Below are positions 44,219 through 53,325 of a DNA stretch of 64,000 nucleotides, in pieces. Each line of letters starts with the position of its first letter. Within the stretch, counting starts at the first letter, position 1. This stretch comes from Diaphorobacter limosus (GTDB lineage: Bacteria > Pseudomonadota > Gammaproteobacteria > Burkholderiales > Burkholderiaceae_C), in NCBI RefSeq assembly GCF_033100095.1, contig NZ_CP136921.1, positions 2,078,501 through 2,142,500 of the forward strand. The letters run 5' to 3'. The notes under the pieces are model-generated. The model ran no database searches, was not told where the DNA came from, and saw only the letters and a program-made list of their open reading frames with translations. The translations under genes were made by a program, and so were the position numbers.

Positions 44219-44895
44219 TCTCCATCGACCAAGTCCTCACCAAGGAAGAAGTGCGCCAGTTTCGCGCCGAGCTGGACGCCGCCCACTGGGACGACGGCGC
44301 CGCCACCGCCGGCACGCTGTCCAAGGCCGTCAAGCACAACCAGCAGATCGACGACCGCAGCGAACTCTGCCAGCGCCTGGGCCAGCAGATACTGCGCCGC
44401 CTGGGCGCCACGCCGCTGTTCATCAGCGCCGCGCTGCCGCGCACCATCTACCCGCCCAAGTTCAACCGCTATGCAGGCGGCGGCACCTACGGCGCGCATG
44501 TCGACAGCGCGCTGATGTATCTGCCCGGGAGCAACCAGCAGATGCGCACCGACCTCTCATGCACGCTGTTCCTGGCCGAGCCCGAGGAATACGAGGGCGG
44601 CGAGCTGGAGGTGGAAGGCCCGTTTGGCGTGCAAAGCGTGAAGCTGGCCGCCGGCGACATGGTGCTCTACCCATCGACCAGCCTGCACCGCGTGACGCCG
44701 GTCACCCGCGGCGCGCGCGTGGCCTCGTTCTTCTGGATCGAGAGCCTGGTGGCCGACGAGGGCGAACGCACCCTGCTGTTCGACCTGGATCAGTCGATCC
44801 AGCAGATGACGCCGCTGGTCGCGCCCGATGACATGCGGCTGATCCAGCTCACCGGCGTGTACCACAACCTGCTGCGCCGCTGGGCCAGGCCCTGA
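44212..44895 (+). CDS. PKHD-type Fe(II)/2-oxoglutarate dioxygenase (PiuC/YbiX family)
   Basis: 227-residue non-heme iron dioxygenase found next to Fiu/PiuA-type siderophore receptors. The metal ligands are H and D in [10 protein letters not shown] and the distal His in [10 protein letters not shown]; the 2-oxoglutarate-binding Arg follows in [12 protein letters not shown] 44212 overlaps the end of the oxidase gene and starts the family N-terminus [13 protein letters not shown]. Its physiological substrate is not established. Confidence 0.94.
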   Translation: MLISIDQVLTKEEVRQFRAELDAAHWDDGAATAGTLSKAVKHNQQIDDRSELCQRLGQQILRRLGATPLFISAALPRTIYPPKFNRYAGGGTYGAHVDSALMYLPGSNQQMRTDLSCTLFLAEPEEYEGGELEVEGPFGVQSVKLAAGDMVLYPSTSLHRVTPVTRGARVASFFWIESLVADEGERTLLFDLDQSIQQMTPLVAPDDMRLIQLTGVYHNLLRRWARP

Positions 44896-44912
44896 CCCCA
44901 CAAGGAAATCCC

Positions 44913-45182
44913 ATGAAAACCATCATCCACACCATCGCCGCCCTGGCGCTGACCGCCAGCGCCAGCGCCGCCTTTGCCCACGGCAAGGTCGAATGCCCGC
45001 CCCACCCCAAGTCCGAATGGCGCCCGCACACCGAGCTGGAGCAAAAGCTGGTCAAGGAGGGCTGGAAGATCCGCCGCATGGAGAAGACCGACAGCTGCTA
45101 CGAGGTCTACGCCAAGACCCCGGACGGCAAGCGCGTGGAGGCCTTCTTCGACCCCAAGACGCTTGAGCGCGTCGAGGAGTGA
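44913..45182 (+). CDS. PepSY-domain periplasmic protein
   Basis: 89-residue exported protein: signal peptide (IAALALTASASAAFAHG) and a single PepSY domain (LEQKLVKEGWKIRRMEKTDSCYEVYAKTPDGKR... split here for length). Two Cys (VECPP and DSCYE) could form a disulfide. Its stop overlaps the cytochrome b561 start by one base, so the two are coupled. Such PepSY/cytochrome b pairs occur in ferric-reductase-type membrane systems. Confidence 0.88.
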   Translation: MKTIIHTIAALALTASASAAFAHGKVECPPHPKSEWRPHTELEQKLVKEGWKIRRMEKTDSCYEVYAKTPDGKRVEAFFDPKTLERVEE

Positions 45183-45709
45183 TGCGCGTCTGGGACGCCC
45201 CGGTGCGCCTGCTGCACTGGGGCCAGGTGGCGGCCGTGGCCCTGGCCTGGTGGTGCAGCGACGACACCGGCCCGCTGCATGAATACATAGGCTATGGCGC
45301 CATCGCCCTGCTGGCCGCGCGCCTGGCCTGGGGTTTTGCCGGCAGCCACTACGCGCGCTTTGCCCAGTTCGTGCGCAGTCCGCGCGTCACGCTGGCCTAC
45401 GCCCGCACCGCCGTCGCCGGCCGCGCGCCGCGCTACATAGGCCACAACCCGCTGGGCGGCTGGATGGTGCTGGCGCTGCTGGCCAACCTGGGCGCGCTGG
45501 GCTTCACCGGCTGGCTCTACACCACCGACATGTTCTGGGGCTACGGCTGGCTGGCCGACCTGCACCAGGCGCTGGCCTGGGCCTTGCTGGCGCTCGTCGC
45601 CCTGCACATCGCCGGCATGCTGTGGACCAGCCGCGCGCACCGCGAAAACCTGGTGCGCGCCATGTTCACCGGCCGCAAGGCCGCAGCGCGCGGCGACGAT
45701 GTGGCTTGA
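45182..45709 (+). CDS. Cytochrome b561-type membrane protein
   Basis: A 175-residue protein with four transmembrane helices and His residues placed as heme b ligands (RLLHWGQVAAVALAW, DLHQALAWALLALVALHIAGML). It belongs to the Ni/Fe-hydrogenase b-type cytochrome/b561 superfamily and probably moves electrons from quinol to a periplasmic acceptor. Context (PepSY partner, siderophore receptor upstream) hints at ferric reduction, which is inference. Confidence 0.9.
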   Translation: MRVWDAPVRLLHWGQVAAVALAWWCSDDTGPLHEYIGYGAIALLAARLAWGFAGSHYARFAQFVRSPRVTLAYARTAVAGRAPRYIGHNPLGGWMVLALLANLGALGFTGWLYTTDMFWGYGWLADLHQALAWALLALVALHIAGMLWTSRAHRENLVRAMFTGRKAAARGDDVA

Positions 45710-45721
45710 AACCAGGCGCAG

Positions 45722-45768
45722 CGCCCACCCACAAAGCGCCAAAAGCTATAAATTAAATAGTAATCAAG
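45722..45768 (-). repeat. Dispersed AGCTGTT-GCGC-type repeat at the slt 3' end
   Basis: Minus strand: TACTATTTAATTTATAGCTT, then TTGGCGCTTTGTGGGTGGGCGC. It matches the layout of the copy at 7631 and touches the last codons of the lytic transglycosylase gene. Confidence 0.65.
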
Positions 45769-47746
45769 GCAAATCCTTGTTCGGCTCCGGTTCGCCCGAT
45801 CCGCGTGGGCCGACCTGCCCCAGGCGGCTCTTGAGCGACTGCGGCGCGCCGGTCAGGATGGCGGCGTAGTTCACGGTGTTGGCCAGCACCTTCTTGACAT
45901 AGTCGCGCGTCTCGTTGAAGGGCACGTTCTCGGCCCAGATGGCGGCGTCCAGCACCGGGCCGTTGCGCCAGTTGCGCGGGCGGCCCGGGCCGGCGTTGTA
46001 GGCGGCGGCGGCAAGCGGCATGGAGCCGTCAAAGTCGTCCAGCGCCAGCTTCAGATACGCCGTGCCGATGGTGATGTTGGTGTCGCGGTCGTTGATCTGG
46101 CTGGGCGTAAAGCCCGTCAGGCCGATCTTCTTGGCCGTCCAGCGCGCCGTGGCCGGCATCACCTGCATCAGGCCCGAGGCCCCCACGCCGGAGCGCGCGT
46201 CCATGATGAAGCGGCTTTCCTGCCGGATCAGGCCATAGACATAGGCCGGGTCCAGGCCGACGCCCTGCGCCCGCTCGACTACGGCACTGCGAAACGGCAT
46301 CGGAAAGCGCTGGCCGGCGTCGATCACGGTCTTGGTGCGTTCGCTGGTGTTGATGCAGCGGTCCCACACCTGCTGCTGGCAGGCCAGGTCGGCCGCGGCC
46401 AGCAGCTCGCGCTCGGCCATGCCGCCGGCCTGGTGCAGGTTGGTGCTGTAGTTCCATTCGCGCACGCCCTCGGCGCGCAGGCCCATGGCGATGGCGTACA
46501 GGGCACGCTGCAGGCCAGGATTGGCGCGCGCGGCGGCCTTCTCCGCATCGGTGAGCGGCGCGGGCGCGGGCGGCGGCGTGACGCGCTCGCCCAGCTCCTC
46601 CAGCGCCAGCTGCTCGTAAAAACCCGTGCTGGCGGCGATGCGCTCATACAGCTGACGCGCCTGGGCGCGCTCTTCGTCGCCGGCACGGCCCGCCGTGAGC
46701 GAGCGCGCCTTCCAGTAGGTCCAGGTGCTGTCCTGGCGCGCTGTGGGGCTCATGGCGTCGATGGCGCGGCCCACCTGCTTCCACTGGCCGGCGCGCAGCG
46801 CGGCGCGCACCTTCCAGGCCAGCAGGTCATCGTTCAGATCCGCGTCACGGCTGACGTTGCCAAAGTAGCCGGCGGCATCGGGCGAGAGCGCCAGCGCCGC
46901 CTGCTTGCCAATCACACCCCAGAGCCAGTTGCGCTCCTCGGCCGACAGGTGCACGCCCCATTTGTTCTCCAGCAGGCCGGCTGCGACACCGGCGTCGCTC
47001 ACGGCCATGCGTATCAGGGCCAGCACCACCAGCTCCTGGCGCTCACGGCCGCGTGCCGTGGCGTGGCCCTTGAGGTATTTGGCGGGCGCGTCCAGCGCCT
47101 CGCGCAGCGGCGCCAGGGCCTCGGGGGCGACGACCTCCACCGCCTTGCGCGCCACGCGCAGGCGGTTGGCCTCGGCGGCCAGGCGCGCCTTGCGCCATAT
47201 ATCCAGCGGCTTGACCTGCCTGGCGGCCAGCATCTCGGCGGCGGCGTTGGCGCAGCCGTCGTCCATGTCGCGCAGGGCGTACCAGTTGCGCAGCACCTCG
47301 GCGCCGGCGTCCTGCGCGGCCTGGCCCCTGATCTGGTCTATGGCCAGGGCGTAGCAGCGCACCTCGCGGTCGTCGCCCATGCGGTAGTGGGGGTGCAGCT
47401 CGGCAAACTGCTCCCAGTCACGGCGCTGACCCAGCAGCAGCAGCCAGTCGTTGCGCAGCCGGTCTTCCTGGTAGCTGCCGGCCCAGCGCTGCAGAAAGGC
47501 ATTCACCTCGGCGGGCTGGGCCATGTCCAGACGTGCGCGCAGCTCCCAGTAGGCGGCCCAGGGCTCCAGCACATGGCCGCGCGCGCCAGGAAGCAGCGTG
47601 GTCAGCCTTTGCCTGTCGCCCTTGCGAAAGGCCTGCTGCATCTCCAGCAAGGTGTCGTCGCCACGGTTTTGCGCCGCCGCCCAGGGGGCGGAGGCGGCGA
47701 GCACCGCCGTGGTCAGAAGGGGTGTCAGAATCTTGAGCCATTGCAT
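45764..47746 (-). CDS. slt: Soluble lytic murein transglycosylase
   Basis: Periplasmic enzyme that cleaves peptidoglycan, forming 1,6-anhydro-muramyl ends. It has 660 residues: signal peptide (ILTPLLTTAVLAASAPWAAA), a long alpha-helical superhelix region typical of Slt70 (about 30-450), and the lysozyme-like domain with catalytic Glu in IRQESRFIMDARSGVGASGLMQ... (Glu of RQES), GTAYLKLALDDF and AAYNAGPGRPRNW. It is divergent from the cyclo-ligase gene with only 15 bp between starts. Confidence 0.94.
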   Translation of the reverse strand: MQWLKILTPLLTTAVLAASAPWAAAQNRGDDTLLEMQQAFRKGDRQRLTTLLPGARGHVLEPWAAYWELRARLDMAQPAEVNAFLQRWAGSYQEDRLRNDWLLLLGQRRDWEQFAELHPHYRMGDDREVRCYALAIDQIRGQAAQDAGAEVLRNWYALRDMDDGCANAAAEMLAARQVKPLDIWRKARLAAEANRLRVARKAVEVVAPEALAPLREALDAPAKYLKGHATARGRERQELVVLALIRMAVSDAGVAAGLLENKWGVHLSAEERNWLWGVIGKQAALALSPDAAGYFGNVSRDADLNDDLLAWKVRAALRAGQWKQVGRAIDAMSPTARQDSTWTYWKARSLTAGRAGDEERAQARQLYERIAASTGFYEQLALEELGERVTPPPAPAPLTDAEKAAARANPGLQRALYAIAMGLRAEGVREWNYSTNLHQAGGMAERELLAAADLACQQQVWDRCINTSERTKTVIDAGQRFPMPFRSAVVERAQGVGLDPAYVYGLIRQESRFIMDARSGVGASGLMQVMPATARWTAKKIGLTGFTPSQINDRDTNITIGTAYLKLALDDFDGSMPLAAAAYNAGPGRPRNWRNGPVLDAAIWAENVPFNETRDYVKKVLANTVNYAAILTGAPQSLKSRLGQVGPRGSGEPEPNKDLP

Positions 47747-47761
47747 GGGGGGAATTATCGG

Positions 47762-48334
47762 ATGGACAAAGCAGCCCTACGCCGCGATTTGATTGCACAA
47801 CGCCTGAGCCTGCCCGACCGGCTGCTGCGCGCCGACCAGCTGCAAAGCGTCATGCGCATCTGGCTGGTGGACCGGCCAGACACCGTCATCGGCGCCTACT
47901 GGCCCATCAAGGGCGAGTTCGACCCGTTACCGGCCCTGCACCGCTGGAAGGAGGACGGCGAGCTGCTGGACCAGCCCCAGCTGCGCCGCATCGGCCTGCC
48001 GGTGGTGAACAAGGCGCACAAGACCCTCACCTTCCACGCCTGGTACCCGGGCTGCCCGATGGAGGAGGACGCCTACGGCATCCCCAAGCCCAAGGACACC
48101 GAGCCCATCCACCCCACGCTGCTGTTCGTGCCCTGCGTGGGCTACGGGCCGGGCGGCTACCGCCTGGGCTATGGCGGCGGCTTCTACGACCGTACCCTGG
48201 CCACGCTGCAGCCGCGCCCCACCACCGTGGGCCTGGGATACACCCACGGCTACCTGGACGAATTCGAGCCCGAGGCGCACGACCTGCCGCTGGACGCCAT
48301 ACTGAATGACAACGGCGTGGTCTGGCCGGTGTGA
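47762..48334 (+). CDS. 5-formyltetrahydrofolate cyclo-ligase
   Basis: ATP-dependent enzyme converting 5-formyl-THF to 5,10-methenyl-THF, also called MTHFS (fau/ygfA in E. coli). The 190-residue protein shows the N-terminal basic segment (KAALRRDLIAQRLSL), GAYWPIKGEFDPLP and the conserved substrate loop PCVGYGPGGYRLGYGGGFYDR. The ATG at 47762 begins the family match; a long frame upstream is antisense to slt. A gap of 78 bp with a dispersed repeat separates it from the GST gene. Confidence 0.95.
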   Translation: MDKAALRRDLIAQRLSLPDRLLRADQLQSVMRIWLVDRPDTVIGAYWPIKGEFDPLPALHRWKEDGELLDQPQLRRIGLPVVNKAHKTLTFHAWYPGCPMEEDAYGIPKPKDTEPIHPTLLFVPCVGYGPGGYRLGYGGGFYDRTLATLQPRPTTVGLGYTHGYLDEFEPEAHDLPLDAILNDNGVVWPV

Positions 48335-48339
48335 AAGAA

Positions 48340-48390
48340 AAGTGGCTGTAACGCAATACAGCAAAGCGCCGACAGCTCTTGTTTTTGAAG
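48340..48390 (-). repeat. Dispersed AGCTGTT-GCGC repeat between cyclo-ligase and GST genes
   Basis: Minus strand: CAAAAACAAGAGCTGTCGGC, then GCTTTGCTGTATTGCGTTAC and CCACTTTTC. AGCTGTCGGCGC plus the trailing CCACTTTT follow the pattern of the copies at 7631, 52355 and 54529. Confidence 0.7.
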
Positions 48391-48412
48391 CGTCAACACA
48401 AAGGGATGCCCC

Positions 48413-49099
48413 ATGCTCCAGCTCTACATAGGCAACAAGAACTATTCCTCCTGGTCCATGCGGCCCTGGGTACTGCTGCGCCAGGCCGGCATTGCCTTCG
48501 AGGAGGTGTCGGTGCGCTTTGACAGCTTTGATGCCGGCTCGCAGTTCAAGCGTCAGCTGCAGGCCGTCAGCCCCGCGGGCAAGGTGCCGGTGCTGGTGGA
48601 TGGCGACACCGCCATCTGGGACAGCCTGGCGATTGCCGAATACCTGGCCGAGACCTACCCCGACAAGCAGCTGTGGCCCCAGGACAAGGCCGCACGCGCC
48701 CGCGCGCGCAGCGTGACGGCCGAGATGCACAGCGGCTTCGCCGCGCTGCGTAGCCATTGCGGCATGAACATCGAGGCGCGGCTGCCCGAGGTCGGCGCCA
48801 TCCTCTGGCGCGACCAGGCCGGCGTGCGCGCCGACGTGCAGCGCCTGGTGGACATGTGGGGCGAGCTGCTGGCGCAGCATGGCGGGCCCATGCTGTTCGG
48901 CCAGTTCACGATTGCCGATGCCTTCTACGCGCCGGTGTGCATGCGCCTGGCGACCTACGCCCTGCCCGTGCCGCAGCCCATCGCCGACTATGTGCGGCGC
49001 GTGCAGCAGCTGCCGGGCGTCAAGGCCTGGATCGACGGCGCGCTGGCCGAGCGGGACTTCCTGGACTTCGAGGAGCCCTACCGTATCCGCCGCGCCTGA
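48413..49099 (+). CDS. Glutathione S-transferase family protein
   Basis: 228-residue GST with a thioredoxin-fold N-domain (LYIGNKNYSSWSMRPWVLLR, then GKVPVLVDGDTAIWDSLAIAEYL) and an all-helical C-domain (MLFGQFTIADAFYAPVCMRL). The Ser pair in NYSSWS is the likely glutathione-activating site. The substrate is unknown. It is followed after 13 bp by a phosphoesterase in the same direction. Confidence 0.94.
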   Translation: MLQLYIGNKNYSSWSMRPWVLLRQAGIAFEEVSVRFDSFDAGSQFKRQLQAVSPAGKVPVLVDGDTAIWDSLAIAEYLAETYPDKQLWPQDKAARARARSVTAEMHSGFAALRSHCGMNIEARLPEVGAILWRDQAGVRADVQRLVDMWGELLAQHGGPMLFGQFTIADAFYAPVCMRLATYALPVPQPIADYVRRVQQLPGVKAWIDGALAERDFLDFEEPYRIRRA

Positions 49100-49112
49100 C
49101 GGCCCATCGTCC

Positions 49113-49883
49113 ATGAAACTGCACATCCTGTCCGACCTGCACCTGGGCGTGCAGGGCATGGAGCACCCGCAGACCGATGCCGACATCGTCGTGCTGGCCG
49201 GCGACATTGCCCGCCCCGCGCAGGCCGTCGCCTGGGCCCAGGGTTTTGGCAAGCCGGTGCTGTATGTACCGGGCAACCACGAGTTCTACGGCGCCAGCCA
49301 CGCCCAGGTGCTGGCCGAACTGCAGCGGCTGAGCCAGGGCACGCGGGTGCAACTGCTGGACAACCGCAGCGTCACGCTGGCCGGCGTGCGCTTTGTGGGC
49401 TCCACGCTGTGGAGCGACTTTCGCATCTTTGCCAGCGAAGAACAGCGCCAGCAGGCCATGGAGCAGGCGCAGCGCTTCATGTACGACTTCAGCCGCATCC
49501 GCATGGGCCCCGAGCCCGGCGACGCGCTGTTCACCCCGCAGGACGCCGCCGCCCTGTACGACGCCAACCTGCTGTGGCTGCGCGCTGCGCTGGCCGAGCC
49601 GTTTGACGGCCCCACGGTGGTCATCACGCACCATGCGCCCACGCTCAACAGCATCCATCCGCGCTTTGCCGGCTCGCCGCTGAACGGCATCTTCGTCTCG
49701 GACGCGCAGGACCTGGTGGCGGCCAGCGGCGCGCGGCTGTGGATACACGGGCATACGCACGACAGCTTTGACTACCAGGTACAGGGCACGCGCGTGCTGT
49801 GCAACCCGCGCGGCTACGCCAAGGAGGGCAAGGTGGAGAACGCGCTGTTCGACGCGCGGCTGGTGGTGGAAGTGACCGCCTGA
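49113..49883 (+). CDS. Calcineurin-like metallophosphoesterase
   Basis: 256-residue phosphoesterase with all metal-binding blocks of the family: SDLHLG, VLAGDIARP, VPGNHEFYG, ITHHAPT and IHGHTHDSFDY. It acts on phosphodiesters or phosphomonoesters of unknown identity in the cytoplasm. The ATG at 49113 starts the first block directly. It is likely co-transcribed with the GST gene. Confidence 0.94.
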   Translation: MKLHILSDLHLGVQGMEHPQTDADIVVLAGDIARPAQAVAWAQGFGKPVLYVPGNHEFYGASHAQVLAELQRLSQGTRVQLLDNRSVTLAGVRFVGSTLWSDFRIFASEEQRQQAMEQAQRFMYDFSRIRMGPEPGDALFTPQDAAALYDANLLWLRAALAEPFDGPTVVITHHAPTLNSIHPRFAGSPLNGIFVSDAQDLVAASGARLWIHGHTHDSFDYQVQGTRVLCNPRGYAKEGKVENALFDARLVVEVTA

Positions 49884-49982
49884 TAGCCAGGGTGTCAGCG
49901 CGGTGATGCATGCAAGCCGTTTGCAACACGCACGCACAAGGAATACGTTGGGTACACCTTTCGCAACGACAAGGAGTACGCC

Positions 49983-50557
49983 ATGGCAGAAATTCTTGGA
50001 CCGCAGCGCCTGGGCCCTTTGACACCGCTGGTGGGTGAATGGGAAGGCAACGTCGGCGTGGATCTGTCCTACCACAACGAAGACGATCTGACGGGCGAGA
50101 CCGGCTACTTTGAAAAGGCCTGGTTTCGCCCCATCCCCAAGCAGGAGAACGGCAAGCAGTCGCTGGAAGGCCTGACCTACCAGATGACCGCCTGGCGCCA
50201 TGGCGAGGAGGCGATGAACCCCTTCCACGACGAGGTCGGCTACCTGCTGTGGGAAAAGGCCACCGGCGAGATCATGCGCGCCGTGGTCTTCGGCCGCGGC
50301 ATCGCGGCACTGGCCGGGGGCACGCGAATGCACGCGACAAGGTCTTCACCTTGCGCGCCACGCCGGGGTCACCGTCCTATGGGCTGGTGCAGAACAAATA
50401 CCTGCTGCAGCGCGCCGAGATCAAGGACTTTGTCACCACCTTCAAGGTGCACGGCGACGGCACCTTCAGCTACGAATCCGACCTGCTGCTCCAGCTCGCC
50501 GCGACGGGCGGCGAGATGCACCACACGGATCGCAACACGCTGCACCGGGTCAAGTGA
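49983..50557 (+). pseudogene. Heme-binding beta-barrel (nitrobindin/FABP-like) gene, frameshifted
   Basis: The first frame (49983 to about 50330) encodes a fatty-acid-binding-protein-like barrel start: LTPLVGEWEGNVGVDLSYHN, PFHDEVGYLLWEKATGEIMRAVVFGRGIAALAGG is split by the window of one frame. Downstream the match continues in another frame (ANARDKVFTLRATPGSPSYG ... LQRAEIKDFVTTFKVHG) to a stop at 50557. The switch lies at the G5 run 50316-50320, where one extra G would restore a protein of about 191 residues. G-E-W-E-G resembles the GxWxG signature of nitrobindins. Either a recent pseudogene or a sequencing error. Confidence 0.75.
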
Positions 50558-50642
50558 GCCAGCCGCGCCACACGCGGCCATGCGTCGCGGGACCATGAGG
50601 TGACGCACCCAACGCAAGGCGCGCCACCAACGACAGCCGTCG

Positions 50643-51143
50643 TCACCCCTGGCGGAACTGCCTGCGCAAGTACGCCTTGTGGCGCGCGATATGCGCCAGT
50701 TGCTGCGGGGCGATGGAGCCGGCCAGGTCTTCTTCCTCGGTGTTCAACACCGCGTTGGCGTACGCCATGGCCCGGGCCACCACCGCCGCCTCGTCCAGGC
50801 CTTGCGCGGCCGCCAGGTCCAGCGCCACGCGGCGCATGGCGCGCTGCGCCAGGAGCCACTGGGCGCCATAGGCATCCCAGGCGGCGGCTGATTCCAGCGC
50901 CTTGTCGTGCTCGGCCAGGATTTCATTGAGCGGCTTGGCCAGCACCTCTTGCAGGCCGTTCACCTGCGCCTTCAAGGCTTCGAACTGAGCCTCGCGCTGC
51001 AGGGCCTCTGCGGCGGCGTCAGCCGCAGCATCGGGCGCCGTAGGCACTGGCACGCTGCCGTCGGGATTGAGCTGTGTGATGGTGAGTGAAGATGCAATGG
51101 ACATGGATGGGGTTCTTGGCAATTCTCGCAATGTGCTCGTCAT
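50643..51143 (-). CDS. Hypothetical protein coupled to the LOTUS-like gene
   Basis: 166 residues, no family recognised. The middle (60-140) is Ala- and Glu-rich helix (LKAQVNGLQEVLAKPLNEIL, ALDLAAAQGLDEAAVVARAM) and the end is basic (HIARHKAYLRRQFRQG). I keep ATG 51143 because it overlaps the stop of the gene upstream (ATGA), which means coupled translation; ATG 51104 is possible. The two likely act together. Confidence 0.7.
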   Translation of the reverse strand: MTSTLRELPRTPSMSIASSLTITQLNPDGSVPVPTAPDAAADAAAEALQREAQFEALKAQVNGLQEVLAKPLNEILAEHDKALESAAAWDAYGAQWLLAQRAMRRVALDLAAAQGLDEAAVVARAMAYANAVLNTEEEDLAGSIAPQQLAHIARHKAYLRRQFRQG

Positions 51144-52033
51144 TCGCGCCGGCTGTTGCTTCCGATAAGCCGCACCCGTGGTGGAATTTTGCGCCCCTCG
51201 GCATCGTGCCTCACGATGCCAAAAACACGGGATTCATGAATCACCTGCGGCCAACTGGCATAGCCATAGTTCTCCGGCTTTTCATGTGGATGCAAGGCAT
51301 GCAATTTCTCCAGCACGGCACTGAGCAGCAGGGTTCCGTCACTGGCCGGTGCAGTGCCTGCTACTGCATCGCGCAGGGCGCCGAGCAACATGGTCGATTC
51401 CAAAGGAATCTTGTCGCCGAACAACGCCGCCCGCCCCTGGGGGCTAGCGAAAAATGCAGTCATCTGCTCTCCCGCTGCGACCATGTCTTTGCCAATCCCC
51501 TGGATTTCAAGGCGAAAGCGCTCCGCCTTTTCATAGCCCGCTTGTAAATCCTCCAGCGCCAGCGCGCAGCCTTCCAGGCTCCACAGATCAAACTGATCGA
51601 CCAGGTGATGCACCCATTCATTGCGCAGGGCCACCATTTCGCGCATTGAAGCCTGCAGCGCTTCGAATGCTTCAGAAGAAATCGATTGCCGAAAACTGAA
51701 CTTCATCGACATGCGGTCATCAGGCAAGTCGCGCTCTCTCTTTGTGTCAGAAGGCGCCTCGGTATTGGTGACAACATCGCCAAAAAAGGCCGTCACTGCG
51801 CCCCCCAGCGTCATGGAGGCCAAGCGTTCGTTATCAAACGTGCGGCTTACTTCAAACGCAGCGGCGCCCTCGCCCGCCCGTCCCGAATGGACTGCCGTAA
51901 AGTCCGCGTCATGCAACAACGCCTTCAACAGCCGTTCCGACTGCTGCAATGAAAGCATGCAACGCCCCAGCCAACGCTGCACTTGGCGCTGCGGCTCCGC
52001 GTATGCGGGCTCAGGTTGATCGATAGGTTCCAT
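51140..52033 (-). CDS. Hypothetical protein with a C-terminal LOTUS/OST-HTH-like domain
   Basis: 297 residues. The N-terminal 200 are helical and unfamiliar (LGRCMLSLQQSERLLKALLH, VALRNEWVHHLVDQFDL). The last 65 resemble a LOTUS/OST-HTH winged helix: LLLSAVLEKLHALHPHE, then PENYGYASWPQVIHESRVF and PPRVRLI, with the typical NYGY-x3-L/W pattern. Bacterial LOTUS domains bind RNA, so an RNA-related role is inferred. It is divergent from cca (41 bp) and coupled to the next gene. Confidence 0.65.
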   Translation of the reverse strand: MEPIDQPEPAYAEPQRQVQRWLGRCMLSLQQSERLLKALLHDADFTAVHSGRAGEGAAAFEVSRTFDNERLASMTLGGAVTAFFGDVVTNTEAPSDTKRERDLPDDRMSMKFSFRQSISSEAFEALQASMREMVALRNEWVHHLVDQFDLWSLEGCALALEDLQAGYEKAERFRLEIQGIGKDMVAAGEQMTAFFASPQGRAALFGDKIPLESTMLLGALRDAVAGTAPASDGTLLLSAVLEKLHALHPHEKPENYGYASWPQVIHESRVFGIVRHDAEGRKIPPRVRLIGSNSRRE

Positions 52034-52074
52034 GCATTTGATGGCCGGAAATCCGGCGCCTCTAAACTCGCTCG

Positions 52075-53325
52075 ATGCAAATCTATATGGTAGGCGGAGC
52101 CGTCCGCGACAGGCTTCTGGGCCGCCCCGTCAATGACCACGACTGGGTCGTCGTCGGCGCCACGCCCGAGGACATGGCGGCGCGCGGCTTTGTGCCCGTG
52201 GGGCGCGATTTTCCGGTGTTTCTGCACCCAAAGACGCACGAGGAATACGCGCTGGCGCGCACCGAGCGCAAGAGCGGGCGCGGCTACCGCGGCTTTGTCG
52301 TGCAGACCTCGCCCGACGTGACGCTGGAGGAAGACCTGGCGCGGCGCGACCTCACTATCAATGCAATAGCTGTTGGCGCAGACAGTACGGGCGCTGAGGC
52401 CATTTTTGACCCTTATAACGGCAGGCAAGACATCGAACGGCGCCTGCTGCGCCATGTGACCGATGCCTTCCGCGAAGACCCGGTGCGCATCCTGCGCGTG
52501 GCGCGCTTTGCGGCGCGCTTCACCGATTTCTCGGTGGCGCCCGAGACCATGCAACTGATGCGCGAGATGGTGCAGCACGGCGAGGCCGACCACCTGGTGG
52601 CCGAGCGTGTGTGGCAAGAACTGTCGCGCGGGCTAATGGAGCCGCAGCCGTCGCGCATGTTCGCGGTGCTGCGCGAATGTGGCGCGCTGGCCGTGGTGCT
52701 GCCCGAGTTCGACCGCCTGTGGGGCGTGCCCCAGCGCCCCGAATACCACCCCGAGGTGGACACCGGCGTGCACGTCATGATGGTGCTGGACATGGCCGCG
52801 CGCCTTTCGGCACCGCTGGCCGTGCGCTTTGCCTGCCTGGTGCATGACCTGGGCAAAGGCACGACGCCGCAGGACATGTTGCCGCGCCACATCGGCCACG
52901 AGCAGAGGAGCAGCCGGCTGCTACAGGCCGTGGCCGAGCGCCTGCGCGTGCCCGTGGACTGCCGCGAACTGGCCGACGTGGTGGCGCGCGAGCACGGCAA
53001 CATCCACCGCAGCGGCGAACTGGGCGCGGCCACGCTGGTGCGATTGCTGGAGCGCTGCGACGCGATCCGCAAGCCGGCGCGGCTGGACGAGATTTTGCTG
53101 GCCTGCGAGTGCGATGCGCGCGGGCGCCTGGGCTATGAAGACGCGCCCTACCCGCAGCGCGCGCGCATCAACGCGGCGCTGGTGGCTGTGCAGTCGGTGG
53201 TCACCAGCAGCATTGCCGCGCAGGCCGCCGCGCAGGGCCTGCAAGGCGCCAAGGTGGGCGAGCGCATCCACGCCGCACGCGTGCGCGCCGTGGCCGATTG
53301 GCTGGGCACGACCTCAACCCACTGA
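52075..53325 (+). CDS. cca: CCA-adding tRNA nucleotidyltransferase with HD domain
   Basis: Adds or repairs the 3' CCA end of tRNAs; the HD domain gives phosphohydrolase activity as in E. coli Cca. 416 residues. Nucleotidyltransferase motif [50 protein letters not shown] and HD motif [12 protein letters not shown] are intact. The stretch [15 protein letters not shown] is encoded by a dispersed repeat (52355-52410) and is three to four residues longer than the E. coli loop. It converges on trxC with a 12-bp overlap. Confidence 0.95.
   Translation: MQIYMVGGAVRDRLLGRPVNDHDWVVVGATPEDMAARGFVPVGRDFPVFLHPKTHEEYALARTERKSGRGYRGFVVQTSPDVTLEEDLARRDLTINAIAVGADSTGAEAIFDPYNGRQDIERRLLRHVTDAFREDPVRILRVARFAARFTDFSVAPETMQLMREMVQHGEADHLVAERVWQELSRGLMEPQPSRMFAVLRECGALAVVLPEFDRLWGVPQRPEYHPEVDTGVHVMMVLDMAARLSAPLAVRFACLVHDLGKGTTPQDMLPRHIGHEQRSSRLLQAVAERLRVPVDCRELADVVAREHGNIHRSGELGAATLVRLLERCDAIRKPARLDEILLACECDARGRLGYEDAPYPQRARINAALVAVQSVVTSSIAAQAAAQGLQGAKVGERIHAARVRAVADWLGTTSTH
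52355..52410 (+). repeat. Dispersed AGCTGTT-GCGC repeat inside cca
   Basis: ACTATCAATGCAATAGCTGT, then TGGCGC, twelve bases, GCGCTGAGGCCATTTTTGA. It matches the intergenic copy at 7631 and the copy in midA and is read in frame within cca, at a loop between two conserved motifs. Confidence 0.75.
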
